Of a DNA stretch of 64,000 nt, positions 38,655 through 47,533 are shown one piece after another. Source of the stretch: Arthrobacter sp. Edens01 (GTDB taxonomy: Bacteria; Actinomycetota; Actinomycetes; Actinomycetales; Micrococcaceae); the NCBI RefSeq assembly GCF_001307035.1, contig NZ_LKIU01000005.1:1474300-1538299 (forward strand), in the 5' to 3' direction. Numbering within the stretch: position 1 is the stretch's first letter; every line of letters starts with the position of its first letter. Position numbers and translations under genes: made by a program. The notes beneath the pieces are model-generated. The model worked only from the letters and a program-made list of their open reading frames with translations, made no database searches and was not told the origin of the DNA.

Positions 38655-40003
38655 AGCTGTTCTCCTTCTTTGCCGATTTCGGCTTCAGCTGACTTCTCGT
38701 CGAGCAGGTTGAACCATTCGGCAGCGGTGGCTACATCCTTGTCCCCGCGACCGGAGAGGTTGACCATCACGATCTTCCCGGAAGGATCGCCTTCCGCGGC
38801 CAGGCGCTGGCCCACCTTTATGGCGCCTGCCAGGGCGTGGGAAGACTCGATGGCGGGAATGATGCCTTCGGTGCGGCAGAGGAGCTTGAAGGCCTCCATC
38901 GCCTCGCTGTCGTTGATGGGTTCGTAGGAAACCCGTCCAATGTCCGCGAGGTAGGCGTGTTCGGGGCCCACACCGGGGTAGTCCAGGCCGGCGGAAATCG
39001 AATGGGACTCGATCGTCTGCCCGTCCTCGTCCTGCATCAGGTAGGTGCGGGCGCCGTGGAGGACGCCGGGACGGCCCAGGGTGATGGTGGCAGCGTGGCG
39101 CGGTGTGTCCACGCCGTCGCCGCCGGCTTCGAAACCGTAGATAGCGACGGAGGGGTCATCCAGGAAACCGTGGAAGATTCCGATTGCGTTGGAGCCGCCG
39201 CCCACGCAGGCGCACACGGCATCGGGCAGCCTGCCGGTCTGCTCCAGGATCTGTTCGCGTGCCTCTTCGCCGATGACTTCGTGGAAGTAGCGGACCATCG
39301 CTGGGAAAGGATGCGCACCGGCAGCGGTACCGAGCAGGTAATGGGTGTTGGATACGTTGGCCACCCAGTCCCGCAGGGCTTCGTTGATGGCGTCCTTGAG
39401 GGTCTGTGATCCGTTGGTGACCGGGATGACCTTTGCGCCCAGCAGTTCCATGCGAGCGACGTTCAGCGCCTGCCGGCGGCAGTCTTCGGCACCCATGTAG
39501 ACAACACATTCAAGCCCCAGCAGGGCGGCCGCGGTGGCGCTGGCGACGCCGTGCTGCCCGGCACCGGTTTCAGCGATGATGCGGGTCTTGCCCATGCGCT
39601 TGGCCAGGAGCGCCTGGCCAAGGACGTTATTGATCTTGTGGGAGCCGGTGTGGTTCAGGTCCTCGCGCTTGAGGAAGATCCGCACTCCCCCGGCATGCTC
39701 GGCGAACCGCTTGGCCTCGGTGAGCAGCGAGGGGCGACCGGAGTAGCTGCGGTTCAGCTCAGCGATCTGGGCGGTGAACTCGGGATCTGCCTTGGCCTTC
39801 TCAAAGGTGTCAGTGAGCTCATCCAGCGCCGCGATGAGGGATTCAGGCATCCAGCGCCCGCCGTATTCCCCGAAGTACGGGCCGGCGGCGTGGCGAAGCG
39901 ACGGTCCCCCGGCAAGGAAGGACTCAGTCACCTGCCCGGTCACCGTCTGCTCTGGCGTGCCTGCCGCTGCGGCTGGGCTGCTGTTCTCCGGGATCCCGGT
40001 CAT
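38651..40003 (-). CDS. trpB: Tryptophan synthase beta subunit
   Basis: This is a 450-residue PLP enzyme that joins indole and serine to tryptophan. The PLP lysine is Lys123 in [28 protein letters not shown] (about 262-274) holds the cofactor phosphate. The N-terminal 40 residues before [14 protein letters not shown] are an unusual extension with low-complexity Ala/Ser/Thr; the conserved core may begin later. It is separated from trpC by 76 bp and overlaps trpA by 4 bp. Confidence 0.96.
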   Translation of the reverse strand: MTGIPENSSPAAAAGTPEQTVTGQVTESFLAGGPSLRHAAGPYFGEYGGRWMPESLIAALDELTDTFEKAKADPEFTAQIAELNRSYSGRPSLLTEAKRFAEHAGGVRIFLKREDLNHTGSHKINNVLGQALLAKRMGKTRIIAETGAGQHGVASATAAALLGLECVVYMGAEDCRRQALNVARMELLGAKVIPVTNGSQTLKDAINEALRDWVANVSNTHYLLGTAAGAHPFPAMVRYFHEVIGEEAREQILEQTGRLPDAVCACVGGGSNAIGIFHGFLDDPSVAIYGFEAGGDGVDTPRHAATITLGRPGVLHGARTYLMQDEDGQTIESHSISAGLDYPGVGPEHAYLADIGRVSYEPINDSEAMEAFKLLCRTEGIIPAIESSHALAGAIKVGQRLAAEGDPSGKIVMVNLSGRGDKDVATAAEWFNLLDEKSAEAEIGKEGEQL

Positions 40004-40079
40004 GGGGCCTGTCCTGTCCTGCTTATGTCCGTGGACCGCCGCTGTTGGCGGTTAACGGAAGGTTTGTCGAAAGTTGTCC

Positions 40080-40913
40080 TCAGCGTCCGCTGGCCTGCAG
40101 CCGGTCGGCGATGGCCGCGGCTCCTGTTTCCATGAACTCCGCAATGGTGGCTGCGGGATCGTCGTGCTTTACCAGTGCCTCGCCCACCAGCACCGCGTTG
40201 GCGCCGTGTGCTGCGTAGTGCGCGACGTCGGAGGCATCACGCACCCCCGATTCGGCCACTACGACCGCACCGGCCGGAATGGACTCGGAGAGGGAGGCGA
40301 AGACCGAACGGTCCACGTCGAGCGTCTTCAGGTTACGGACGTTGACGCCGATGATCCGGGCGCCGGCTGCACCGGCACGCTGGATTTCCTCCGCGGTGTG
40401 GGCCTCAACCAGTGCATTCATGCCCAGTTCATGGGTCAGGTCCAGGAAAGAACGGAGCTGATCGTCGTCGAGGGCTGCCACAATCAGCAGCACCAGGTCG
40501 GCCCCGTGCGCGCGGGCTTCCCAGATCTGGTACGGATCAACCGTAAAGTCCTTGCGCAGCAGCGGGATGCCTACCGCGGTCCGCACGGCGTCGAAATCCG
40601 CCAGCGAGCCGTTGAAACGGCGCGCCTCGGTCAGCACGCTAATGACGGCGGCACCACCCTGTTCGTAGCGCACGGCCAGATCCGCCGGATCGGCAATCTC
40701 AGCCAGTGCACCCTTGGAAGGGCTGGAGCGCTTAACCTCGGAAATCACCCGGAGGGCGGTCCGCGGATTGTCGTTGCCGCCGAGGGCATCGAAGGCATCC
40801 AGCGCAGGAGCGGCCTGCGCGGCACGCTCCTGCACCGTTTCCAGCGGCTGGTTCAGCTTCCGCTGGGCCATGTCCTCGCGGACACCGGCAATGATGTCGT
40901 CGAGAACGGTCAC
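40080..40913 (-). CDS. trpC: Indole-3-glycerol phosphate synthase
   Basis: This 277-residue TIM barrel closes the ring of carboxyphenylaminodeoxyribulose phosphate. Catalytic residues are in ISEVKRSSPSKG (about 57-68) and LLRKDFTVDPYQIWEARAHG (about 117-136), and the phosphate loop is VVAESGVRDASDV (about 219-231). The start is GTG 40913, directly abutting the TAA of the HGxxPAAW gene (40914-40916). trpF is not seen, as expected in actinobacteria where PriA does both the HisA and the TrpF reactions. Confidence 0.95.
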   Translation of the reverse strand: MTVLDDIIAGVREDMAQRKLNQPLETVQERAAQAAPALDAFDALGGNDNPRTALRVISEVKRSSPSKGALAEIADPADLAVRYEQGGAAVISVLTEARRFNGSLADFDAVRTAVGIPLLRKDFTVDPYQIWEARAHGADLVLLIVAALDDDQLRSFLDLTHELGMNALVEAHTAEEIQRAGAAGARIIGVNVRNLKTLDVDRSVFASLSESIPAGAVVVAESGVRDASDVAHYAAHGANAVLVGEALVKHDDPAATIAEFMETGAAAIADRLQASGR

Positions 40914-41204
40914 TTAGTGTCCGCTGTTCTTCAGCTTCGAGCCGCCGACGCCGTAGCCGGCCTTCTTCATGACGCCGCCGACGACCAGGCCCAGGACCAT
41001 AACGCCGAGGCCAATGCCGAAGATCAGCCAGCTGGCCATAACGAAGCCAATGCTGGAAACCAGGGCACCTGCCATCATGATCAGCACACAGGTCCAGGCG
41101 GCGGGGGTGTTGCCGTGGCCGATGGTCTCGTCATGGATGCTGGCGTGGGCCTCGGAATCGTTCTCGGGCTTGGTGTCCTGCTGGTCAAGGGCGTTTGTGC
41201 TCAT
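40914..41204 (-). CDS. HGxxPAAW-motif small membrane protein
   Basis: This is a 96-residue protein with an acidic N-terminus, the family motif HGNTPAAW (30-37) and two membrane helices (about 38-57 and 61-80). The family is confined to actinobacteria and is regularly found inside trp operons; its function is unknown. The ATG 41204 has GGAG 8 bp upstream, and it ends flush with trpC. The position suggests a role linked to tryptophan synthesis or Trp-enzyme assembly at the membrane, but that is inference. Confidence 0.85.
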   Translation of the reverse strand: MSTNALDQQDTKPENDSEAHASIHDETIGHGNTPAAWTCVLIMMAGALVSSIGFVMASWLIFGIGLGVMVLGLVVGGVMKKAGYGVGGSKLKNSGH

Positions 41205-41287
41205 GGTAAATCTCCTCGTAAACGGGTCTGTGGTCCATTCTGCCATTAGCTGGCAGAAACTCTCGTACTTGTTGCGCCGCGCGCTGG

Positions 41288-41304
41288 GCCGGGCACGGCC
41301 CGGC
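41288..41304 (-). terminator. Hairpin between the trp membrane protein genes
   Basis: GCCGGGC (41288-41294) pairs with GCCCGGC (41298-41304) around ACG, directly after the stop of the upstream membrane protein gene and 84 bp before the HGxxPAAW start. There is no T-run, so it may lower read-through or stabilise mRNA rather than end it. Confidence 0.5.
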
Positions 41305-41925
41305 TTAGCGGAAATTCGTGGGGTCTTCGCCCTTGGTCAGGCGGTCCCAGCTGTCGATGTCATCGATCGGGGGCTGTGTTGACTCGGTTTTCTCAGCGGC
41401 ACCGGTGGCCGGCTGGGCGGCGTAACGGCGGGAGACCGGCCAGGTGCGGGAGGCCACCGCCAGCCACACACCGGCCAGTGCGATCAGCACGCCGGCGGCA
41501 GCGGCGAGGTAGGGCATGGCGGTGAGGGTGACTTCGGCACCCGCGCTTCCGCTCACGCCCACAGCCTTGCCCACGGCGCCGGCCGCACCCTGCTCCGGAT
41601 CGCTGATGACCGCGGCGCTTGCGTACGCCACACCGGTTCCGGCAACCAGCAGCACCACGGAAATGACCCAGCGGGCCACCTTCCCGGCGATGGACGCAGC
41701 AAGGGCTGCCGCCAGCGCCACAACGGCAAACGCCGTTACGGCGGTAGCTGCTTCACTTCCCGCCACGGCGATGTCGGGGGTTTCCACCGCGGCTTGCGGC
41801 AGCACGACGTCGAGCCAGGTCCGGGTGGTGGTACCGAACGCTGCTGCGCCGAGCAGTACCGTTCCCAGGACAACCGTTGATTTGCGCCGCCAGCGCGGAG
41901 CGCCGGAGGCTGGCCTTGTGCTCAC
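41305..41925 (-). CDS. Trp biosynthesis-associated membrane protein
   Basis: This is a 206-residue four-helix membrane protein of the actinobacterial 'Trp operon-associated' family (TIGR02234). The first helix is STVVLGTVLLGAAAFGTTTR (about 15-34), with others near 60-82, 84-104 and 135-157. The acidic C-terminus DDIDSWDRLTKGEDPTNFR is the family's hallmark. Function unknown. It overlaps trpE by 4 bp at 41922-41925 and is thus translationally coupled to it. Confidence 0.85.
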   Translation of the reverse strand: MSTRPASGAPRWRRKSTVVLGTVLLGAAAFGTTTRTWLDVVLPQAAVETPDIAVAGSEAATAVTAFAVVALAAALAASIAGKVARWVISVVLLVAGTGVAYASAAVISDPEQGAAGAVGKAVGVSGSAGAEVTLTAMPYLAAAAGVLIALAGVWLAVASRTWPVSRRYAAQPATGAAEKTESTQPPIDDIDSWDRLTKGEDPTNFR

Positions 41926-43508
41926 TTGTTCTCTTCCTGACTGTTGAAAATCTGCCGGGCCACCGACTCGGTGACCGGTTCCAGACCCCCGGCGATCAAC
42001 GCCGCACGCAGCGGGGCCGCCGCCTTGTTGACCGTCTCAAGGGCTTCGGCTTCAAGATCGGAATCCGCCACGATTCCGCCGCCGGCCTGGACGTAGGCCT
42101 TGCCGTCACGAAGCAGGGCCGAGCGGATTGCGATGGCCATGTCCATGTCCCCGGCGAAGTCCAGGTACCCGACCACGCCGCCGTAAATGCCGCGCCGGTG
42201 GGGTTCAAGTTCGTCCAGCAGCCTCAACGCGCGCGGCTTGGGCGCGCCGGAGAGGGTGCCCGCCGGGAACGTGGCTGAAAGCACGTCATACGAAGAGTGC
42301 TGCGGTGAGAGTTCGCCCACCACGGTGGAGACCAGGTGCATGATGTGGCTGAAACGCTCCACCTCCATGAACTGGGTGACGTCCACACTGCCCGGGCGGC
42401 AGACCTTGGAGAGGTCGTTGCGGGCCAGGTCCACGAGCATCAGGTGCTCGGCGCGTTCCTTCTCATCGGCGAGCAGCTCCTCGGCGAGGGCGCGGTCCAG
42501 CTCCTGGGTCTTCCCCCGCGGCCGGGATCCGGCAATCGGGTGAGTGATGACCTCGCGTCCGGTCACCGTAACCAGGGCTTCGGGAGAGGACCCAACAACG
42601 GCGAACGGGTTCCCGCGGGCGTCCTCAAAGTTGAAAAGGTACATGTAAGGGCTGGGGTTGGTGGTGCGCAGCACCCGGTAGACATCCAGGGCCTCGGCCC
42701 GGCAGTCCATTTCGAAGCGGCGCGAGATGACCACCTGGAAAACCTCGCCGTCGACAATCGCCTCCTTGCCGCGTTCCACGGCCCGCAGGTACTCCGGCTT
42801 GGGCCAGGACTCCTTGACGCCGGCGGTGAGCGCGGAAACGTCGACAGTTCCGCCCTCAAGTACGGTGACCGCCTGGGGCGACTGGGCCGCGAGGCGGTCC
42901 AGCATGCTGTGCAGGCGTCCGACGGCGTCGAGCCAGGCATCATCGACCCGCTCGTCGGAGCCGTCGAAGTTGATGGCGTTGGCCACCAGCAGCACGGTGC
43001 CGTCCGAGTTGTCGTGAATTGCCATGTCGGAGACCAGGTTCATGGCGATCTCCGGCAGGTCCAGGTCATCCACGGGCGGGGAAGTCAGCTTCTCCCAGTG
43101 CCGCACCGATTCCCAGCCCACAAAACCGACCAGGCCGGAGGTAAACGGGGGCAGTCCCTCGAACCGGTCTGTTGCCAGCAGCGCCAGAGTGGCTGCCATC
43201 GCTTCCACCGGGTTGCCATCCACCGGGACACCGGCCGGGGGCTCACCCAGCCAGAAAGCCTCGCCGTCGCGGGTGGTCAGGGTGGCGCGGGAGCGTGCCC
43301 CAATAAAGGAGTAACGGGACCAGACACCACCGGACGCCGCGGACTCCATGAGGAAGGTTCCGGGCTCTCCACCGGTCAGCTTGCGGTAAATGCCGATCGG
43401 CGTGTGCGCGTCAGCGAGCACCTTGAGCCGGACCGGAACAACCCGCCGGTCCGCGGCCAGTTCGCGGAATTCCTCCAGCGAAGGGGAAATAACACCTAGA
43501 TCCTGCAT
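41922..43508 (-). CDS. trpE: Anthranilate synthase component I
   Basis: This 528-residue enzyme converts chorismate, with ammonia from TrpG, to anthranilate. The N-terminal regulatory region carries LLESAASG-type tryptophan-binding residues (LMESAASGGVWSRYSFIGA, about 52-70). The catalytic C-terminal half has PSPYMYLFNFEDA (about 287-299), HPIAGSRPRGKT (about 322-333), DLARNDLSKV (about 358-367) and AGTLSGAPKPRAL (about 417-429). trpG and trpD are not in this operon. It lies 30 bp downstream of hisI. Confidence 0.96.
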   Translation of the reverse strand: MQDLGVISPSLEEFRELAADRRVVPVRLKVLADAHTPIGIYRKLTGGEPGTFLMESAASGGVWSRYSFIGARSRATLTTRDGEAFWLGEPPAGVPVDGNPVEAMAATLALLATDRFEGLPPFTSGLVGFVGWESVRHWEKLTSPPVDDLDLPEIAMNLVSDMAIHDNSDGTVLLVANAINFDGSDERVDDAWLDAVGRLHSMLDRLAAQSPQAVTVLEGGTVDVSALTAGVKESWPKPEYLRAVERGKEAIVDGEVFQVVISRRFEMDCRAEALDVYRVLRTTNPSPYMYLFNFEDARGNPFAVVGSSPEALVTVTGREVITHPIAGSRPRGKTQELDRALAEELLADEKERAEHLMLVDLARNDLSKVCRPGSVDVTQFMEVERFSHIMHLVSTVVGELSPQHSSYDVLSATFPAGTLSGAPKPRALRLLDELEPHRRGIYGGVVGYLDFAGDMDMAIAIRSALLRDGKAYVQAGGGIVADSDLEAEALETVNKAAAPLRAALIAGGLEPVTESVARQIFNSQEENK

Positions 43509-43538
43509 TTATCGGGCTTTCGGTTTGGAAGGGAGTGT

Positions 43539-43922
43539 TTAGGAAGAGACCGGAAGGCCACGGCCCTCAAAGCAGGTTCGAGTGCCCGTGTGGCACGCCG
43601 CACCAACCTGGTCCACGCGAACCAGGAGTGCATCGCCGTCGCAGTCCAGCGCCACGGATTTCACGAGCTGGACGTGCCCGGAAGTATCGCCCTTGCGCCA
43701 GTACTCCTGACGGGAACGGGACCAGAAGGTCACCCGGCCCGTGGTGAGGGTACGGTGAAGCGCTTCGTCGTCCATCCAGCCGAGCATCAGCACCTCACCG
43801 GTGTCATGCTGCTGGATGACCGCCGCCACCAGTCCCGCGTCATCGCGCTTCAGGGTCGCTGCTACTGCGGGGTCCAGTTCGGAGTCCGTATGGGGGGTCT
43901 GGGGGGTGGTGTCTGTTGCCAT
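43539..43922 (-). CDS. hisI: Phosphoribosyl-AMP cyclohydrolase
   Basis: This 127-residue enzyme opens the adenine ring in histidine synthesis (third step). It is the stand-alone cyclohydrolase, without the HisE fusion found in enterics. Zinc and magnesium sites are in [20 protein letters not shown] (about 89-108) and [11 protein letters not shown] (about 109-119). It is the first gene of the operon that continues with trpE, so one promoter, in the 90-bp divergent gap before the TIGR03085 gene, should serve both. Confidence 0.95.
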   Translation of the reverse strand: MATDTTPQTPHTDSELDPAVAATLKRDDAGLVAAVIQQHDTGEVLMLGWMDDEALHRTLTTGRVTFWSRSRQEYWRKGDTSGHVQLVKSVALDCDGDALLVRVDQVGAACHTGTRTCFEGRGLPVSS

Positions 43923-44012
43923 CCCTACGATTCTAGTGTGTTTAGCCGCACCGGGGCCGAATGGCCGCGTTCAGCGGGCAATGCGGGGGGTTCCATGCTA
44001 GTTTCAGCAGTG

Positions 44013-44657
44013 ATGCAATTCGTAGAACCCTCTCGTGAAGTCCTGGCCGAAACACTGCTCGCGGCCGGTCCCCACGCGCCCACGCTCTGCGAGGGGTGGG
44101 AGACCCGGCATCTTGCTGCGCACCTTTACCTGCGCGAACACCGGCCCGCCTCAGCGCTCGGCTTTTTCGTAAAGCCGTTCGCCGCCAAGACCGCCAAAGC
44201 CATGGACACCCTGGCCGCCAGAGCCTCCACTTCCGAGGGCTACGCCAAGCTGGTCAAGTCTTTCCGGTCAGGTCCTCCGCTCCTGTCTCCCATGCAGATT
44301 AAATCGGTGGACAACAGCGCCAACCTGGTGGAGTACTTTGTGCACACCGAAGACATCCGCCGGGCCGGCGACCGCTGGGCGCCGCGCGCACTGGATTCCG
44401 AATACTCGGAAGCCCTCTGGTCTGAGCTCCTCAAGCGTGCCGCACTGCTCTACCGCGGTGTCGACGTCGGAATCATCCTGGTTCGGCCTGACGGTCCCCG
44501 CCATGTTGCCAAGCGTGCCGCTGTGTCCGTGGCGATCGTCGGAGAGCCGTGCGAGCTCCTGCTGCATGCCCACGGCCGCACCCAGCAGGCCCTGGTCATG
44601 TTCGAAGGCCAGGCAGACGCCGTCGCGTTGCTTGAAAGCGCCGACATAGGCCTCTAG
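44013..44657 (+). CDS. TIGR03085-family DinB-like metal-binding protein
   Basis: This is a 214-residue protein of an actinobacterial family. The block APTLCEGWETRHLAAHLYLREHRP (about 22-45) carries His residues typical of the DinB/maleylpyruvate isomerase metal site, and NLVEYFVHTEDIRRA (about 104-118) adds the later His. The activity is unknown; relatives use mycothiol or bacillithiol in transfer reactions. The start ATG 44013 is in the typical place; ATG 43995 is an alternative. It is divergent from hisI. Confidence 0.82.
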   Translation: MQFVEPSREVLAETLLAAGPHAPTLCEGWETRHLAAHLYLREHRPASALGFFVKPFAAKTAKAMDTLAARASTSEGYAKLVKSFRSGPPLLSPMQIKSVDNSANLVEYFVHTEDIRRAGDRWAPRALDSEYSEALWSELLKRAALLYRGVDVGIILVRPDGPRHVAKRAAVSVAIVGEPCELLLHAHGRTQQALVMFEGQADAVALLESADIGL

Positions 44658-44672
44658 CCCTTTTTCGATTAC

Positions 44673-44701
44673 GGGTCCGGCGTATTCGCCGGACCCTTTT
44701 T
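44673..44701 (+). terminator. Rho-independent terminator
   Basis: GGGTCCGGCG (44673-44682) pairs perfectly with CGCCGGACCC (44687-44696) around TATT and is followed by TTTTT (44697-44701). It is a textbook intrinsic terminator, 15 bp after the TIGR03085 stop. Confidence 0.93.
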
Positions 44702-44772
44702 CGTTGCCCGGGAACGCGGGGACTGCCAGTGTTAAGCCGAATGCACTGACCGCCGGCTTCGGAGAGATCCCC

Positions 44773-45960
44773 ATGGGCAGGAACTGCGTCTTTGCGTCTG
44801 TCACCCGGCTCGCGGCTGCGGGTACAGCCGCCGCGCTTCTGCTTGTCGCCTGCTCCTCCCCTGACACCGCCCGGGACTCCGAGACAACACCCTTTTCCTC
44901 GCCGTCTCCGGGGGTATCGGCCGAGGACGAGCTGCCCGATGCCCTGCAGGCTGAGTTGCAGGCGCAGCTGGAGCAGGTCATGGAACGCTACGAAGTGCCG
45001 GGCGCCGCAGCCGGGGTCTGGGTAGCCGGTGCGGGATCCTGGCAGGCCGTGTCCGGGACGGCCGACGCCGCCGGCGGCGCGGCGGTCTCCCCCGGCATGG
45101 AGTGGCCGCTGCGCAGCATCACGAAGTCCTACACCGTTACCCTGCTGCTCCAGCTCGCCGACGAGGGCCTGCTGAACCTCGATGACACCATTGGCGAGTA
45201 TGTGGACGGAGTGACCAACGGCGACCGGATTACTCTGCGGCAGCTCGCGGAGATGTCCAGCGGCAATGCCGACTACACCGGCGATGCTTTCGCTTCAGAA
45301 TATGAGCAGGATCCGGCACGGATATTCACCTTGGCAGAGCTCAACAGCTTTGTGCTCGGTGAGCCGGCGGAGTTCGAGCCCGGTGCGCAGCGCGTGTATA
45401 CCAACGCCAACACCAACCTGCTCGGTGCCGTTATTGAGAACGTCACCGGCCAGCCGTTTAGCCAGGTCCTGGGCGAACGCATCCTGCAGCCTCTGGCACT
45501 CACCTCCACCAGCTACGTCACGGATCCGTCGGATTGGGCCCAGCCGCATCCAACCGGGTACGTCGAGCAGGACGGCGTGCTGGAGCCCCAGCAGGAGAAC
45601 CCATCCATTTTCGCGGCAGCCGGATCCTTGTTCTCGACCGTGGATGATGCGCGGGTATGGGCAGAGGCTCTGGCTACGGGATCGCTGCTGGAGGCGGATA
45701 CACAGGACGAGCGCCAGGCAGGTGCCCCGCTCGAAACCGGTCCGCCCTATGACCAGTACGCACTGGGCATCGGTGAGACCGGCGGTTGGTGGGGCCACAA
45801 CGGCGAAGGAATCGGGTTCACGTCCGCCGCATTCCATGACCCGGACACCGGGGCAACCATAGTGGTGTTCATGAACGAATCGAACGTGCCGGGCGTGCAC
45901 CCGGCGGACGAGGCTTTCCGGTCCTTCGCGGAGGTCCTTGCGGCGAATCCGGGCCGATGA
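44773..45960 (+). CDS. Serine hydrolase lipoprotein of the beta-lactamase / D-alanyl-D-alanine carboxypeptidase fold
   Basis: This 395-residue secreted protein has a lipobox LLVAC (Cys27), so it is probably anchored in the membrane as a lipoprotein. The class C active-site SxxK is SITK in LRSITKSYTVTL (about 114-125), the YxN motif is YTNANTN (about 210-216), and the third motif is the HNGEGIGF block (about 341-348). It probably cleaves a D-amino-acid peptide or ester outside the cell. The start ATG 44773 has GGAGAG ahead. An Asp/Glu/Ser-rich linker follows the lipobox. Confidence 0.88.
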   Translation: MGRNCVFASVTRLAAAGTAAALLLVACSSPDTARDSETTPFSSPSPGVSAEDELPDALQAELQAQLEQVMERYEVPGAAAGVWVAGAGSWQAVSGTADAAGGAAVSPGMEWPLRSITKSYTVTLLLQLADEGLLNLDDTIGEYVDGVTNGDRITLRQLAEMSSGNADYTGDAFASEYEQDPARIFTLAELNSFVLGEPAEFEPGAQRVYTNANTNLLGAVIENVTGQPFSQVLGERILQPLALTSTSYVTDPSDWAQPHPTGYVEQDGVLEPQQENPSIFAAAGSLFSTVDDARVWAEALATGSLLEADTQDERQAGAPLETGPPYDQYALGIGETGGWWGHNGEGIGFTSAAFHDPDTGATIVVFMNESNVPGVHPADEAFRSFAEVLAANPGR

Positions 45961-46039
45961 GCCCGGATATCCTTGGAGGGCGAGTTGCCCTCGCCCCCGG
46001 CTGCCCGGTGCAACCGGTCACTTCTGTGCAAGGACTCCG

Positions 46040-46534
46040 GTGAACAGGAAAACACTCAAGGACGATGGCTTTGCCGGATTCCGGCAGATCGAGCACCTCG
46101 AGGTCAACCGGATCCCGCAGCGCCAGGGGCTCTTCGCCATACTGCGCCCCGAGGGTTTTGAACCCCGGTACCTTCCAAAGAGCACCGCCGGTGTATTCAA
46201 GAAGAAGAACCCGTCCCTGGCCGAGGCTGAGCTTGCCGGCGAATGGGTCGCGGAGGCGGACATCCTGTTCATCGGCAAGGCCGGCCCCGGCAGCAACGGC
46301 AACCGCGGTCTGAGGCGCCAAATCCAGGAGTTTGTGGACTTCGGCAAGGGTAGACCGCCCGGGCACTGGGACGGCCGCCTCATCTGGCAGCTGGCCGGCG
46401 CCGGTGCACTGCTGGTTGCGTGGAAGGAACTGCCGGTGGAAGAACTCAACCGGGCGCACGCTGACTACCACGCCCGGTTCCGCGGGTGCTACGGCCGCCT
46501 GCCCTACGCCAACCTGGTCCAGGCCCGTGCCTAG
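46040..46534 (+). CDS. GIY-YIG-like domain protein
   Basis: This 164-residue protein has the layout of a GIY-YIG nuclease domain. GLFAIL (about 29-34) stands where GIY should be and LFIGKAG (about 75-81) where YIG should be. An arginine-rich helix RGLRRQIQEF (about 88-97) would carry the catalytic Arg, and ELNRAHADYHARF (about 133-145) the metal-binding Glu. The motifs are altered, so activity is uncertain. The start is GTG 46040 with AAGGA ahead. It overlaps the following lipoprotein gene by 8 bp, so the two are probably expressed together. Confidence 0.55.
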   Translation: MNRKTLKDDGFAGFRQIEHLEVNRIPQRQGLFAILRPEGFEPRYLPKSTAGVFKKKNPSLAEAELAGEWVAEADILFIGKAGPGSNGNRGLRRQIQEFVDFGKGRPPGHWDGRLIWQLAGAGALLVAWKELPVEELNRAHADYHARFRGCYGRLPYANLVQARA

Positions 46535-47456
46535 GCAGGCACAGGACCGGAGATTCGTCTCGAACCGGTCCCGGCGCAACCCCCTGCTGGGGCCGTTGGA
46601 GGACGCCCGTTGGGTCCGCATCCCGGTCATCGCACTGGCAGCTGTGTTCCTGGCAGGCTGTGTGACGGGCGACGACGGTGCCTCCTCCCCCGCGGACACG
46701 GCTCCGGCAACGGTCGAAGTTTCAGGGGAAGCAGCAAATGCTGAGGAATCAGCGGCAAAGCGGTGGGTCCCCGTCCCCGGAGACACCTGGCAGTGGCAGC
46801 TCACCGGCGCCCTGGATTCCCGTGTGGACGCGCGGATCTACGACGTTGACTACGAACGGACCAGCCGTGTCGAGGTCGCCCGCCTGCACCGGGACGGCCG
46901 CCGGGTTATCTGCTACCTGTCGGTGGGCTCCTGGGAGGATTTCCGCCCGGATTCGGGTGGGTTTCCGGACGAGGTGCTGGGCAAGGTGATGGACGGCTGG
47001 CCGGATGAACGGTGGCTGGATATTCGCCGCCAGGACATCCTGCTGCCCTTGCTGGCAGCCAGGATGGACATCTGCGCACACAAGGGATTTGATGCCGTGG
47101 AGCCGGACAACGTGGACGGCTACCGCAACGAGACAGGCTTCGAGCTCAGCTCAGCGGACCAGCTGTCCTTCAACCGCGCCGTCGCCCGCCTGGCACACGA
47201 ACGCGGACTGTCCGTGGCGCTGAAGAACGACCTGGATCAGATCCCCGACCTTGTGGGCGACTTCGACTTCGCCATAAATGAGCAATGCGCACTGTACGGG
47301 GAATGCGGGGACTACCTGCCTTTCACCGAGGCTGGCAAGGCGGTGCTGCACGTGGAATACGAAGGCTCCCTGGACTTCTGCGCGGAGTCCACGCGCCTCG
47401 GCCTGTCCTCAATGCTGAAGCCGCTGGATCTCGGGGCGGACCGGCAGCCCTGCTGA
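46527..47456 (+). CDS. GH114-family lipoprotein (endo-alpha-1,4-polygalactosaminidase type)
   Basis: This is a 309-residue secreted protein with a hydrophobic segment ending in the lipobox LAGC (Cys45 from this start), then a Ser/Thr/Ala linker, then a GH114 domain. Family blocks are the DWQWQLTGAL-type TWQWQLTGALDSRVDARIYD region (about 88-107), VICYLSVGSWEDFRP (about 127-141) and KGFDAVEPDNVDGYRN (about 190-205). GH114 enzymes cut alpha-1,4-linked galactosaminoglycan. The TTG at 46596 would give a shorter signal peptide (22 residues to the Cys) and is an equally plausible start. Its partner is the GIY-YIG-like gene. Confidence 0.82.
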   Translation: MPRQAQDRRFVSNRSRRNPLLGPLEDARWVRIPVIALAAVFLAGCVTGDDGASSPADTAPATVEVSGEAANAEESAAKRWVPVPGDTWQWQLTGALDSRVDARIYDVDYERTSRVEVARLHRDGRRVICYLSVGSWEDFRPDSGGFPDEVLGKVMDGWPDERWLDIRRQDILLPLLAARMDICAHKGFDAVEPDNVDGYRNETGFELSSADQLSFNRAVARLAHERGLSVALKNDLDQIPDLVGDFDFAINEQCALYGECGDYLPFTEAGKAVLHVEYEGSLDFCAESTRLGLSSMLKPLDLGADRQPC

Positions 47457-47503
47457 CCTTCGGCTCCAGGGCGACGCTCAGCAGGATGCCGGCAGTAGCC
47501 GGT

Positions 47504-47532
47504 CATACCGCCGGGCACAGCCCGGCGGTATG
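47504..47532. terminator. Bidirectional terminator between the GH114 gene and hisF
   Basis: CATACCGCCGGGC (47504-47516) pairs perfectly with its complement at 47520-47532 around ACA. The stem ends 1 bp before the hisF stop on the minus strand and 48 bp after the GH114 stop. Confidence 0.8.
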
Positions 47533-47533
47533 G

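Noticed and set aside
43509-44012. Possible Trp leader peptide or T-box ahead of hisI-trpE
   Set aside because: No run of Trp codons with a stop and terminator, and no T-box sequence, was seen in the short gaps before hisI and trpE.
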